The translations under genes and the position numbers were made by a program. DNA of 64,000 nucleotides from Streptomyces sp. SS1-1 (GTDB lineage Bacteria > Actinomycetota > Actinomycetes > Streptomycetales > Streptomycetaceae), in the NCBI RefSeq assembly GCF_008973465.1, contig NZ_WBXN01000004.1, positions 3,140,501-3,204,500 of the forward strand, in the 5' to 3' direction. The notes beneath the pieces are model-generated. The model did not search any database. It was given only the letters and a program-made list of their open reading frames with translations, and had not been told where the DNA came from. How positions within the stretch are numbered: the stretch's first letter is position 1; each line of letters starts with the position of its first letter. Positions 35,805 through 44,003 of this stretch are shown piece after piece.

Positions 35805-37001
35805 TCAGGCGGCCGCCTCGGCCGGGGAGACGGCGGCGTCGGGACCGGCCACCACCCGGCGGCGGCGCAGCGGCATGCCCATCCCCGGGTTGCCGACGTT
35901 CCAGGCGGCGCCCTTGCAGATCAGCTCCTTGTAGAAGGCGGCGATCCGGCCCCGCAGGACCGCGCGGACCGGACGGTCGTCCCCGGTGACGTACTGGATC
36001 AGGCCCTGCCCGCGGCCCAGCGAGATGCACTGGTTGAAGTAGCGCAGCGGGACCTTCGGCAGCTTGCCCCCGGTCAGCCGGGCCACGATGGCGTCGGCGG
36101 CCTGCCAGGCGGTGAAGCCGCCCGAGGCGCACGACATGCGCAGCGGCTTGCCGCCGACGCCCCGCGCGAGGGCCGCGTCGCCGATGGCGTAGACGTCCGG
36201 GTGGGAGACCGAGCGCATGGTCTCGTCGACCACGATCTGGCCCCGGTCGCCGACCTCGAGGGTGGTGGCCAGCGCGATCGGGTGGACGGCGAAGCCCGTG
36301 GTCCACACGGTGACCGCGGCCGGGATCCCGGCGCCGCCCGCGGTGCGGACCAGGTCGGCCTCCACCCCGGTGGCGGTGGTGTCCTCGTGGACGGTGATCC
36401 CGAGCCGGCCGACGACCTCGCGCAGGTGCCGGCGGCCCTTGTCGGACAGCCAGTCGCCGAGTCCGCCGCGCACGACGAGGGAGACGTCGAGGTCCGGGCG
36501 GGCCTCGGCGATCTCGGTCGCGGCCTCCAAGCCGGTGAGGCCGCCGCCGACCACGACCACGGGCGCCCCCGCGTCCAGCGCGGCCAGGCGGTCGCGCAGC
36601 CGCAGCGCGCCGGGTCGGCTCGCGAGCTCGAAGGCGTGCTCGGCGACGCCGGGGACGCCCTGGTCGTCCCAGCCGCTGCCGAGCGCGTAGACGAGGGTGT
36701 CGTACTCCAGCTTCCCGGTGCCGTCCGCGTCCTCGACGGCCACCGTCTTGCGGTCGGTGTCGACGGCGGTGACCCGGGCGATCCTCAGGTCGACGCCGGT
36801 GTCGCGGAAGATCTCGGCGAACGGCCGGGGCTTGAGGGTCTGCCCCACGGCGAGCTGGTGCATCCGGACGCGCTCGACGAAGTCGGGCTCCGCGTTGACC
36901 AGGGTGACGGTGACGTCGTCGCCGTGCAGGCGCTTGGCGAGCCGCCCGGCGGCGAACGCTCCGGTGTAGCCGCCCCCGAGCACGATGATGCGGTGCTGCA
37001 T
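35805..37001 (-). CDS. NAD(P)/FAD-dependent oxidoreductase (NDH-2/FSP1-like)
   Basis: The 398-residue flavoprotein has the two dinucleotide folds of type II NADH dehydrogenases: FAD-binding IIVLGGGYTGAFAAGRLA at the N-terminus and NAD-binding VVVVGGGLTGLEAATEIAEA at about residue 150, followed by the VYAIGDAALA motif. No membrane segment is evident. It may transfer electrons from NADH to a quinone or another acceptor. The ATG at 37001 has AGGAG upstream. The ECF41-type sigma gene lies directly upstream on the same strand, and the gap holds two palindromes. ECF41 factors commonly pair with an oxidoreductase, so this may be its partner. Confidence 0.88.
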   Translation of the reverse strand: MQHRIIVLGGGYTGAFAAGRLAKRLHGDDVTVTLVNAEPDFVERVRMHQLAVGQTLKPRPFAEIFRDTGVDLRIARVTAVDTDRKTVAVEDADGTGKLEYDTLVYALGSGWDDQGVPGVAEHAFELASRPGALRLRDRLAALDAGAPVVVVGGGLTGLEAATEIAEARPDLDVSLVVRGGLGDWLSDKGRRHLREVVGRLGITVHEDTTATGVEADLVRTAGGAGIPAAVTVWTTGFAVHPIALATTLEVGDRGQIVVDETMRSVSHPDVYAIGDAALARGVGGKPLRMSCASGGFTAWQAADAIVARLTGGKLPKVPLRYFNQCISLGRGQGLIQYVTGDDRPVRAVLRGRIAAFYKELICKGAAWNVGNPGMGMPLRRRRVVAGPDAAVSPAEAAA

Positions 37002-37053
37002 GTCCTTGCTCCTGTCTTCAGCGGGTTCGCCAACTGAACCGGACAGCCCGCCG

Positions 37054-37092
37054 ATTCCTGACAGGAATGCGATGTGAACCACGTCACATCGC
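37054..37092 (-). promoter_or_regulatory. Two adjacent palindromes: ATTCCTG-A-CAGGAAT and a Rex/CRP-like site
   Basis: The first palindrome spans 37054-37068. The second spans 37069-37092 and has the core TGTGAACCACGTCACA (37073-37088). The core fits the Streptomyces Crp pattern GTG-N6-GNCAC and is also close to the Rex operator TGTGAACGCGTTCACA. Both lie 53-92 nt upstream of the oxidoreductase start, in the gap after the sigma gene. Confidence 0.6.
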
Positions 37093-37115
37093 GGACATCC
37101 GACGTCGTACGCCGG

Positions 37116-38063
37116 TCAGAACGCGTCGCGCACCAGCGGTTCCCCGTGCTCACGGGCCTGCCAGACGCGGGTCGCGCGCTCCAGCTTGTCGGGGTTGACC
37201 TGGCTGCGGAACGCGGCGAGGCCGTCCTCGGTGACCTCCACGCACATCACGCCGACGACCCGGCCGTCGACGACGGCCACGAGGGCGGGTTCGCCGTTGG
37301 CGGTCGTCGCGTAGTACTCGGGCGACCCGCCCACCAGGGCCCGTTTGGCCTCGCTGGGCTTGAACAGGCCCCGCAGGAACTTCGCGACCGCCAGGGCGCC
37401 CTCGAACGCCTTGGCCCGCGCCGGGATCTTCCCGCCGCCGTCGCCGACCGCGACCGCGTCCTCGGTGAGCAGCCGCACCAGCGGCTCGGTCCGGCCGCTG
37501 ACGGCGGCGGTGAGGAACTCGTCGACGATCCGCCGGGCCGCCGCCTCGTCGACCTGGGCCCGCGCTTTGCCCCGCGCCACGTGCTTGCGGGCCCGGTGCA
37601 GGATCTGCTGGCTGGCGGCCTCGGTGATGTCGAGGATCTCGGCGATCTCGCGGTGGCCGTAGTCGAACGCCTCACGCAGCACGTACACGGCCCGCTCGCT
37701 GGGCGAGAGACGCTCCAGCACGACCAGCACGGCGTACGAGACCGACTCGCGCTGCTCGGCGGTGTCGGCCGGGCCCAGCATGGGGTCCCCGGCGAGCAGC
37801 GGCTCGGGCAGCCACTGGCCCACGTAGGTCTCGCGGCGGGCGCGGGCGGAGGTGAGCTGGTTCAGGCAGAGGTTGGTGAGCACCTTGGTCAGCCACGCCT
37901 CGGGGACCTCGACGCGCTGCACGTCGGCGGCCTGCCAGCGCAGGAACGTCTCCTGGACGGCGTCCTCGGCCTCGCTCGCCGAGCCGAGCAGCCGGTAGGC
38001 CATGGCTTCCAGACGGGGCCGGGCCGCCTCGAACCGTTCCACGTCGTTCACCGTGAGGACCAT
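37116..38063 (-). CDS. ECF41-type RNA polymerase sigma factor with SnoaL-like C-terminal domain
   Basis: A sigma factor of 315 residues: region 2 (RLLGSASEAEDAVQETFLRW), region 4 (RLSPSERAVYVLREAFDYGH and then EIAEILDITEAASQQILHRA), then about 120 residues of a SnoaL/NTF2-like domain. In ECF41 factors this C-terminal extension modulates activity in place of a separate anti-sigma factor. It starts at the ATG at 38063. The adjoining flavin oxidoreductase gene matches the genetic habit of ECF41 groups, where the partner is a carboxymuconolactone decarboxylase, oxidoreductase or epimerase. Confidence 0.92.
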   Translation of the reverse strand: MVLTVNDVERFEAARPRLEAMAYRLLGSASEAEDAVQETFLRWQAADVQRVEVPEAWLTKVLTNLCLNQLTSARARRETYVGQWLPEPLLAGDPMLGPADTAEQRESVSYAVLVVLERLSPSERAVYVLREAFDYGHREIAEILDITEAASQQILHRARKHVARGKARAQVDEAAARRIVDEFLTAAVSGRTEPLVRLLTEDAVAVGDGGGKIPARAKAFEGALAVAKFLRGLFKPSEAKRALVGGSPEYYATTANGEPALVAVVDGRVVGVMCVEVTEDGLAAFRSQVNPDKLERATRVWQAREHGEPLVRDAF

Positions 38064-38228
38064 GGGCCCGGATCCTAACTCCCGGGGCGCGAAAGGGCAG
38101 GTGGGCACAGATCACCCGGCCCACCGCGCGCCCGCATCCCGGCCCCCGCGCCCACAACCAGGAGAGCTACGTCACAGACCCCACCCAGGTCTCCTACAGT
38201 CGTGATCGATCCGCAATCAATTCCGGGC

Positions 38229-38259
38229 TTGACCGAGACCCATCAACCAATCGTGTGAT
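38229..38259 (+). promoter_or_regulatory. Possible promoter of the flavin monooxygenase gene
   Basis: TTGACC (38229-38234) is followed after 19 nt by TGTGAT (38254-38259). The ATG at 38273 would lie at or near the transcript's 5' end, and no Shine-Dalgarno is present, so the message may be leaderless. Confidence 0.35.
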
Positions 38260-38272
38260 TACGCTCCGAATC

Positions 38273-39451
38273 ATGGCCGACACCCCCCATCTCCCGGAAC
38301 GCCCCGTCTACGTCGTCGGGGGCGGCCCCGGCGGACTCGCCGCCGCGTACGCCCTGCGCGCCCGCGGCATACGGGCCGTCGTCCTGGAGCGGTCGGACGC
38401 GGTCGGCGCCTCGTGGCGCGGGCACTACGACCGGCTCCATCTGCACACCACCCGGCGCCTGTCGGCGCTGCCCGGCCTGCCGATGCCGCGCCGCTTCGGG
38501 CGCTGGGTGTCGCGCGACGACATGGTGCGCTACCTGGAGAAGTACGCCGAGCACCACGACCTGGAGATCGTCACCGGCGTCGAGGTCTCGCGCGTCGACC
38601 CCGCGCCGGACGGCTCCGGCTGGCTGCTGCACGCCACCGGCGGCCGGGAGCTGGCGGGCGCCGCCGTCGTCGTGGCCACCGGGTACAACCACACGCCGCG
38701 CATCCCCGACTGGCCCGGACGCGAGGGCTACGGCGGTGAGCTGCTGCACGCCGGTGAGTACCGCTCCCCTGCCCCCTACGCCGGCCGGGACGTGCTGGTC
38801 GTCGGCGCCGGGAACACCGGGTCGGAGATCGCCGTGGACCTCGTGGAGGGCGGCGCGGCCCGGGTGCGGCTCGCGGTGCGGACGGTGCCGCACATCGTGC
38901 GCCGCTCGACCGCCGGGTGGCCCGCGCAGTTCACGAGCATCCTCGTACGGCGGCTGCCCGTGCGGCTCGTCGACCGGCTGGCCCGGCCCGTGGCCCGGCT
39001 GAGCGTCCCGGACCTGTCGGCGCACGGGCTGCCGCGCCCCGACACCGGCCTCTACAGCAGGGTCAGGGAGGGCGCGATCCCCGTCCTGGACGTCGGGCTC
39101 GTCGACGCGGTGCGCCGGGGCCGGATCGAGATCGTCGCCGCCGTCGAGGGGTTCGACACGGACAAGGTGGTCCTCGCGGACGGCAGCCGGATCTCGCCGG
39201 ACGCCGTCGTCGCGGCCACCGGCTACGCGCGCGGCCTGGAGGGCCTGGTCGGCCATCTCGGCGTGCTCGACGAGCGCGGGAGACCCGGTGTGCGGGGCGC
39301 CCGGACCCCGACGGACGCACCCGGCCTGTACTTCACCGGCTACACCAACCCCATCAGCGGGAACCTGCGGGAGATGGCTCTGGACGCGCAGAGGATCGCC
39401 CGGTCCGTCGCCCGCGACCGGCGCCACGCGGTCGCCCGGCTGCCCGTCTGA
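38273..39451 (+). CDS. Flavin-containing monooxygenase-like NAD(P)/FAD oxidoreductase
   Basis: A 392-residue enzyme. FAD-binding motif VYVVGGGPGGLAAAYALRA is at the N-terminus, an ATGYNHTPRIPDWPG signature follows at about 135, the NADPH-binding motif VVGAGNTGSEIAVDL is at about 175, and a second ATGYARGLEGL lies near residue 315. This arrangement fits YUCCA/FMO or Baeyer-Villiger-related monooxygenases that oxygenate soft nucleophiles or ketones. The substrate is unknown. The ATG at 38273 has no Shine-Dalgarno; a GTG at 38255 would add six residues. It is divergent from the ECF41 sigma gene. Confidence 0.88.
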   Translation: MADTPHLPERPVYVVGGGPGGLAAAYALRARGIRAVVLERSDAVGASWRGHYDRLHLHTTRRLSALPGLPMPRRFGRWVSRDDMVRYLEKYAEHHDLEIVTGVEVSRVDPAPDGSGWLLHATGGRELAGAAVVVATGYNHTPRIPDWPGREGYGGELLHAGEYRSPAPYAGRDVLVVGAGNTGSEIAVDLVEGGAARVRLAVRTVPHIVRRSTAGWPAQFTSILVRRLPVRLVDRLARPVARLSVPDLSAHGLPRPDTGLYSRVREGAIPVLDVGLVDAVRRGRIEIVAAVEGFDTDKVVLADGSRISPDAVVAATGYARGLEGLVGHLGVLDERGRPGVRGARTPTDAPGLYFTGYTNPISGNLREMALDAQRIARSVARDRRHAVARLPV

Positions 39452-39529
39452 CCCGGCCCGCCCGCGCGCCCGGACGGGAGGGCGTCCGCCCGGCTTCCGC
39501 CCGCACGACGACCGCGGGCCGGAGGGGGG

Positions 39530-40855
39530 TCAGAGGGCGGGGACGGCCCCCGCGGGGCGGCGCCGGATCACCAGGGCCATCAGCGCCGCCGCCGCGCACA
39601 GGGCGCCGGACGCGTACCAGACCATGTCGTAGGTGCCGAACACGTCCCGCGCGACCCCGCCGAGGAACGCCACCAGTGCCGCGCCGACCTGGTGGGAGGC
39701 GAGGACCCAGCCGAAGACGATCGCGCTGTCGTCGCCGTACTGCTCCCGGCACAGGGCGACCGTGGGCGGGACGGTGGCCACCCAGTCGAGGCCGTAGAAG
39801 ACGATGAAGAAGAGCATCGACGGGTGGACGCTCGGGGCGAGCAGCATCGGCAGGAACAGCAGTGAGACACCGCGCAGCGCGTAGTACACGGCGAGCAGCC
39901 GGCGCGGTTCGAAGCGGTCGGTGAGCCAGCCGGAGAACACCGTGCCGACGACGTCGAAGACGCCGATCACCGCGAGCAGGGAGGCGGCGGCCGTGATCGG
40001 CATGCCGTGGTCGTGCGCGGCGGGCACGAAGTGGGTCTGCACGAGGCCGTTGGTGGAGGCGCCGCAGATCGCGAAGGTGCCCGCGAGCAGCCAGAACGGA
40101 CCGGTGCGGGCCGCCGAGAACAGGACGGTGACGGCCCGGCGGGCGGCGCCCCGCGCGGGCGGCGGCTTCGGCACGAACTCCGAGGCGCCGTAGGGCGCGA
40201 GGCCCACGTCGGCCGGGTGGTCGCGCAGCAGCAGCCAGACGAAGGGGACGACCGCGAGCGCGGTGAGCGCGACGGTGACGACGGCCGGCTTCCAGGTGTG
40301 CTCCTCGACCATCCAGGACAGCAGCGGCAGGAAGATCAGCTGGCCGGAGGCGGAGGCGGCGGTGAGGATGCCGGTGACCAGGCCCCGGCGCTCGGTGAAC
40401 CAGCGGTTGGTGACCGTGGCCGCGAAGGCCAGCGCCATCGAGCCGGTGCCGAGGCCCACCAGCAGGCCCCAGCACAGCAGCAGTTGCCAGGCCGCCGTCA
40501 TCCAGTAGGTCAGCCCCGACCCGGCCGCGATCAGCACGAGGGCCACCGCGACGACCCGCCGGATGCCGAACCGGTCCATCAGCGCGGCGGCGAACGGGGC
40601 GGTGAGGCCGTACAGCGCCAGGTTGATGGAGACGGCGGCTCCGATCGTGCCGCGCGACCAGCCGAAGTCGGCGTTGAGCGGGTCGATGAGCAGGCCCGGC
40701 AGGGAGCGGAAGGCGGCGGCGCCGAGGATCGTCACGAAGGCGACCGCGGCGACGAACCAGGCGCGGTGCACACGCGGCCGGCGCGGCGACTGCGCCCCGG
40801 CGGCGGAGGCGTCCGGGGTGGTGTTGTCGGGGAGTGCGGGGGTCGTCTGAGTCAC
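39530..40855 (-). CDS. MFS transporter
   Basis: 441 residues with 12 predicted membrane segments and the MFS loop motif between helices 2 and 3 (MDRFGIRRV) and again between 8 and 9 (LTDRFEPRRL). The phrase FGWSRGTIGAAVSINLALYG is typical of the oxalate/monocarboxylate (OFA-type) branch of MFS. The start is the GTG at 40855. It is divergent from the GlxA-type regulator gene, which probably controls it. Confidence 0.9.
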   Translation of the reverse strand: MTQTTPALPDNTTPDASAAGAQSPRRPRVHRAWFVAAVAFVTILGAAAFRSLPGLLIDPLNADFGWSRGTIGAAVSINLALYGLTAPFAAALMDRFGIRRVVAVALVLIAAGSGLTYWMTAAWQLLLCWGLLVGLGTGSMALAFAATVTNRWFTERRGLVTGILTAASASGQLIFLPLLSWMVEEHTWKPAVVTVALTALAVVPFVWLLLRDHPADVGLAPYGASEFVPKPPPARGAARRAVTVLFSAARTGPFWLLAGTFAICGASTNGLVQTHFVPAAHDHGMPITAAASLLAVIGVFDVVGTVFSGWLTDRFEPRRLLAVYYALRGVSLLFLPMLLAPSVHPSMLFFIVFYGLDWVATVPPTVALCREQYGDDSAIVFGWVLASHQVGAALVAFLGGVARDVFGTYDMVWYASGALCAAAALMALVIRRRPAGAVPAL

Positions 40856-40864
40856 GTCCTCGAG

Positions 40865-40902
40865 CTTCGGGCCTGCGCGCTTCCCGTTCCATTGGCCCGA
40901 AG
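40865..40902. promoter_or_regulatory. Inverted repeat CTTCGGGCC-N20-GGCCCGAAG
   Basis: Perfect 9-bp arms in the 71-nt divergent gap between the MFS gene and the GlxA-type regulator gene. A likely operator for the regulator, which would control both itself and the transporter. Confidence 0.5.
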
Positions 40903-40926
40903 GACAGCATTCGTTAGGATCGGGCC

Positions 40927-41976
40927 ATGCCTGCCGAGCCGAACCCCCAGCCCCCGACGGACTCCCGCCCGGGGCCGGACCCCCACCGGGTCGTCGTGCT
41001 CGCCCTGGACGGGGCGATCCCCTTCGAACTGGGCATCGCGCACCGCGTCTTCGGCCGCCCCCGGGACGCCGGGGGGCGGCCGCTGTACGAGGTCGTCACC
41101 TGTTCCGTCCGGGCTCCCGGACCGGTGCGCACCGACGCCGACTTCGCCATCCAGGTCGAGCACGGCCCGGAGGCCCTCGCCACCGCCGACACGGTCGTCG
41201 TCCCGGCGTCGTACGAGCGCGGACCGGTCTTCGAGCAGGGCGTCCTGACCGACGAACTGGCCGCCGCCTTCGCCCTGATCCGCCCCGGCACCCGGATCGC
41301 CTCCATCTGCACCGGCGTCTACGTCCTGGCCGCGGCCGGCCTGCTGGACGGCCGCCCGGCGACCACGCACTGGGCCGACGCCCGCCGCTTCCAGGAGCTG
41401 TTCCCGACGGTCGAGGTCGACGCCGACGTGCTGTTCATCGACGACGGCGACCTGCTGACGTCGGCCGGGGTCGCCGCCGGGATCGACCTGTGCCTGCACA
41501 TGGTCCGCCGCGACCACGGCACCGCGGTCGCCAACGACGTGGCCCGCCGCATGGTGGTGCCGCCGCACCGGGACGGCGGGCAGGCCCAGTACATCGAGCG
41601 CCCGGTCCCCGACCCGCAGCAGTCGTCCACGACGGCCGCCCGCGCCTGGGCCCTGGCCCACCTCCACGAACCGATCCAGCTGCGTGACATGGCCGACCAG
41701 GAGTCCATGTCCGTGCGCACCTTCACCCGGCGCTTCCGCGAGGAGGCCGGTGTCAGCCCCGGCCAGTGGCTGACCCGGCAGCGGGTGGAGCGGGCCCGGC
41801 ATCTGCTGGAGACCACCGGCCTCTCCGTCGACCAGGTCGCCGAGCGGTCCGGCTTCGGCACCGCCCAGTCGATGCGCCAGCACCTACAGGCCGCGCTCGG
41901 GGTCACCCCCACCAGCTACCGGCGCACCTTCCGCGCGGGCGGCGGGGCCTGCCTCCAGGTCGCCGGGAGCCGGTGA
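40927..41976 (+). CDS. GlxA family transcriptional regulator (DJ-1/PfpI + AraC)
   Basis: The 349-residue protein combines an N-terminal DJ-1/PfpI-like domain (about 20-185; the nucleophile elbow reads IASICTGVYVLAAAGLL with Cys present) and a C-terminal AraC-type double helix-turn-helix (MADQESMSVRTFTRRFREEA and SVDQVAERSGFGTAQSMRQHL). It probably senses a small ligand and regulates the divergent MFS gene. The ATG at 40927 lies just after TTAGGAT, so the leader is short. Its last 93 nt overlap the end of the converging MFS gene. Confidence 0.9.
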   Translation: MPAEPNPQPPTDSRPGPDPHRVVVLALDGAIPFELGIAHRVFGRPRDAGGRPLYEVVTCSVRAPGPVRTDADFAIQVEHGPEALATADTVVVPASYERGPVFEQGVLTDELAAAFALIRPGTRIASICTGVYVLAAAGLLDGRPATTHWADARRFQELFPTVEVDADVLFIDDGDLLTSAGVAAGIDLCLHMVRRDHGTAVANDVARRMVVPPHRDGGQAQYIERPVPDPQQSSTTAARAWALAHLHEPIQLRDMADQESMSVRTFTRRFREEAGVSPGQWLTRQRVERARHLLETTGLSVDQVAERSGFGTAQSMRQHLQAALGVTPTSYRRTFRAGGGACLQVAGSR

Positions 41977-43137
41977 CCGGTCCCGCCGGGCCTCCCCCCA
42001 CCAGCCCACCGCCGTCAGCAGCAGCGTCACCCCGACGCCGGCCAGCATGGCCGTGGACGGCTCGACCACCCGGAGCAGGGCGCCCGCCAGCGACCCCGTC
42101 GCCGCGTACCCGGCGCCCGCCGCCGCGTACAGCACGGAGTAGCCGGCGGCCAGCGCGCCCGGCGGCAGGGCGTCCCGCAGCGACAGATTGCGGGTGATGA
42201 GCGCGCCGGACTGGAGGATGCCCGCGAGGATGAGGGCGGTCGCCATCCCCGGCCCCTCGGGTATCAGCGCGAGCAGTGCCACGAACACCGACATGCCGCA
42301 CATCAGGACCACGCTGCGCGAGCGCAACCGGCCCGGCCACGACCGCAGTCCGTACACGAACGCCCCGGCACCCGCCCCCACCGCCATCCCCGCCAGCAGC
42401 GGACCCGACCAGCCCACACCGATCCCGCGCTGTTCCAGCAGGGCGGGCAGGGTGAGTTCGGCCAGGCCGAGCAGGGTGATGCTGGCGGCGCCCGTGACGT
42501 ACACCGGCCAGGCGCCCAGGAGCACTTGGGTCCGCACCCGGTTCGCCCGGCCGCCCTGCCCCTCCTTCGCCCAGCCCGCGGGCAGCAGCCGGTGACCGGC
42601 CACGGACAGCGCCATGAGGACGGCCGCGAGGAGCAGTGGCACCCGGGGCGCCCAGGCGAGGGCCAGCCCGGCGACCGCGACCGGCGAGACCGCCCACACG
42701 CCGGACATGAGCATCGACTCCGCCGACAGCGCCTGCGCGACGGCACGCTCCGGCACCAGGGAGGTCAGCAGCGCGCGCTGCCCTCCGGCGGCCGCGGACG
42801 GGGCGGCCCCGGCCAGGAACGCGCACGCGCCGAGCACCAGGGGGTGCGACCCGGCGAAGACCCCGAGACCGGTGAACCCCAGGGCGCCGCCCGCCAGTCC
42901 GGCGGTCAGCTGACGCCGGCCGCGCTCCGGGTCGAGGCGGGTGCCGAGGACGGGCGCGGCGACGATCTCGCCGAGCACATAGGCCGCCGCGAGCGCCGCG
43001 CCCAGGCTGTAGCCGCCGGGCCGCTCCCGCACCAGGAACACCAGCGCCAGCGGGGTCATGGCGACCGGCATCCGCGCGGCGACGGCGGTGCCGGCCCACA
43101 CCAGGACCTGCCTGGAGGCGATGTCTCGATAGGTCAT
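41884..43137 (-). CDS. MFS transporter (multidrug-type)
   Basis: 417 residues, about 12 membrane helices, with VWAGTAVAARMPVAMTPLAL at the N-terminus, a pattern of the drug-efflux-like MFS proteins often linked to secondary metabolism. The C-terminal 25 residues are Gly/Ala-rich and read through the antisense of the GlxA gene end, a 93-nt tail-to-tail overlap. The ATG at 43137 was used. Upstream lies a decayed region without genes. Confidence 0.88.
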   Translation of the reverse strand: MTYRDIASRQVLVWAGTAVAARMPVAMTPLALVFLVRERPGGYSLGAALAAAYVLGEIVAAPVLGTRLDPERGRRQLTAGLAGGALGFTGLGVFAGSHPLVLGACAFLAGAAPSAAAGGQRALLTSLVPERAVAQALSAESMLMSGVWAVSPVAVAGLALAWAPRVPLLLAAVLMALSVAGHRLLPAGWAKEGQGGRANRVRTQVLLGAWPVYVTGAASITLLGLAELTLPALLEQRGIGVGWSGPLLAGMAVGAGAGAFVYGLRSWPGRLRSRSVVLMCGMSVFVALLALIPEGPGMATALILAGILQSGALITRNLSLRDALPPGALAAGYSVLYAAAGAGYAATGSLAGALLRVVEPSTAMLAGVGVTLLLTAVGWWGEARRDRSPAPGDLEAGPAARAEGAPVAGGGDPERGL

Positions 43138-43250
43138 GCAGTCGACGTTAGGGCCCGGCACCGACAACACGGCAGCGGTTTTCCGGGCCTGTGGAAAAGT
43201 CCCCCGGCACCGTCCGTTCCGGGACGAACCGCCCGTCCCGCGACGGCGTT

Positions 43251-43349
43251 TCAGAAGGTCAGCACCCCTCGTGCCACGTTCCCCGCCTCCGCGTCCGCCG
43301 CCGCCCGCGCGAAGTCCTCCACCGGGTAGGTCGCGGCGACCCACGGGGA
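43251..43349 (-). pseudogene. C-terminal remnant of a zinc-binding (MDR) dehydrogenase
   Basis: The minus strand reads WVAATYPVEDFARAAADAEA followed by GNVARGVLTF and a stop at 43251-43253. This is the conserved C-terminus of medium-chain alcohol dehydrogenases/quinone oxidoreductases. The remaining ~300 residues are absent. Confidence 0.6.
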
Positions 43350-43487
43350 CGCGCTCGCCCATGTCACGCACTCCGGCCGGCTCTACAACGGCCGCCCCGC
43401 GGCCGCCGTCACCGCGCACGGCGGCGCCCGCTTCGACGGCAGCGACAGGGCGTGAGGGTGCGCGCCGACGCCATCGCGCTCGAAGAG

Positions 43488-43508
43488 TTGTCCACAGCCT
43501 GTGGAGAA
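43488..43508. other. Inverted pair of DnaA-box-like sequences
   Basis: TTGTCCACA (43488-43496) is the preferred Streptomyces DnaA box. Three nt later lies TGTGGAGAA (43500-43508), the reverse of TTCTCCACA. A further TGTGGAAAA is at 43190-43198. The window carries no dnaA or dnaN, so this is not recognisably oriC. Confidence 0.4.
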
Positions 43509-44003
43509 GAGGGTCGCTCCACGTTCCCGCTGTCGGCGACGCCCGAGCCCTTCGTGGGCGGTACGGGAAGTCCGGTCGCCCCCGTGGCGGTCCTCTGACG
43601 GCCGCGATGACGCCGGCTGGCGGCGCGGCTTCCCCCACTCCCGGCTCCACCGGGCGGGGATGCCCCGACCGCCCCGAGCACGGCACGCGCGCCGCCATCC
43701 GGCTCCGGCGTGCCTGCCCCTCCTGGCCCTGGAGAACCGACGCCGAAACACGACCCACACTCGGCAAGGGCCTCCGTCACCGAAGCCCTCGCCGTCCCCT
43801 CGCGGCGAATCGCTGACCACAAGCGTGATCAAACGGACACGACTCGTCAACACCCTGTTGGGGATTTGTTACTTACGTCCCATTTACGGAAGCCCGCGCA
43901 CGGAAGCACGCACGGGCGCATCGAAGGCCGCCGGACCGGACGACGGGGCGTCCTCTGCGTCCGTGCCCTGTGGGCCGGAGCAGGCGACCGCGGTGCGCGC
44001 CGG

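Larger units (their letters stand above)
43138..44003. other. Gene-poor, decayed region
   Basis: No intact gene is supported. It contains the C-terminal remnant of a zinc-type dehydrogenase (43251-43349), three DnaA-box-like 9-mers (43190-43198, 43488-43496, 43500-43508), and short plus-strand frames such as RLYNGRPAAAVTAHGGARFD that look like worn coding sequence but match nothing I recognise. After about 43580 I see no coding signal. Confidence 0.6.

Noticed and set aside
43488..43508. Chromosomal origin of replication
   Set aside because: Only three boxes and no dnaA, dnaN or gyrase genes nearby. Streptomyces oriC has about 19 boxes.
43136..43816. Plus-strand frames in the decayed region proposed as genes
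   Set aside because: Different frames show only short coding-like patches; none has a plausible ribosome-binding site plus domain.
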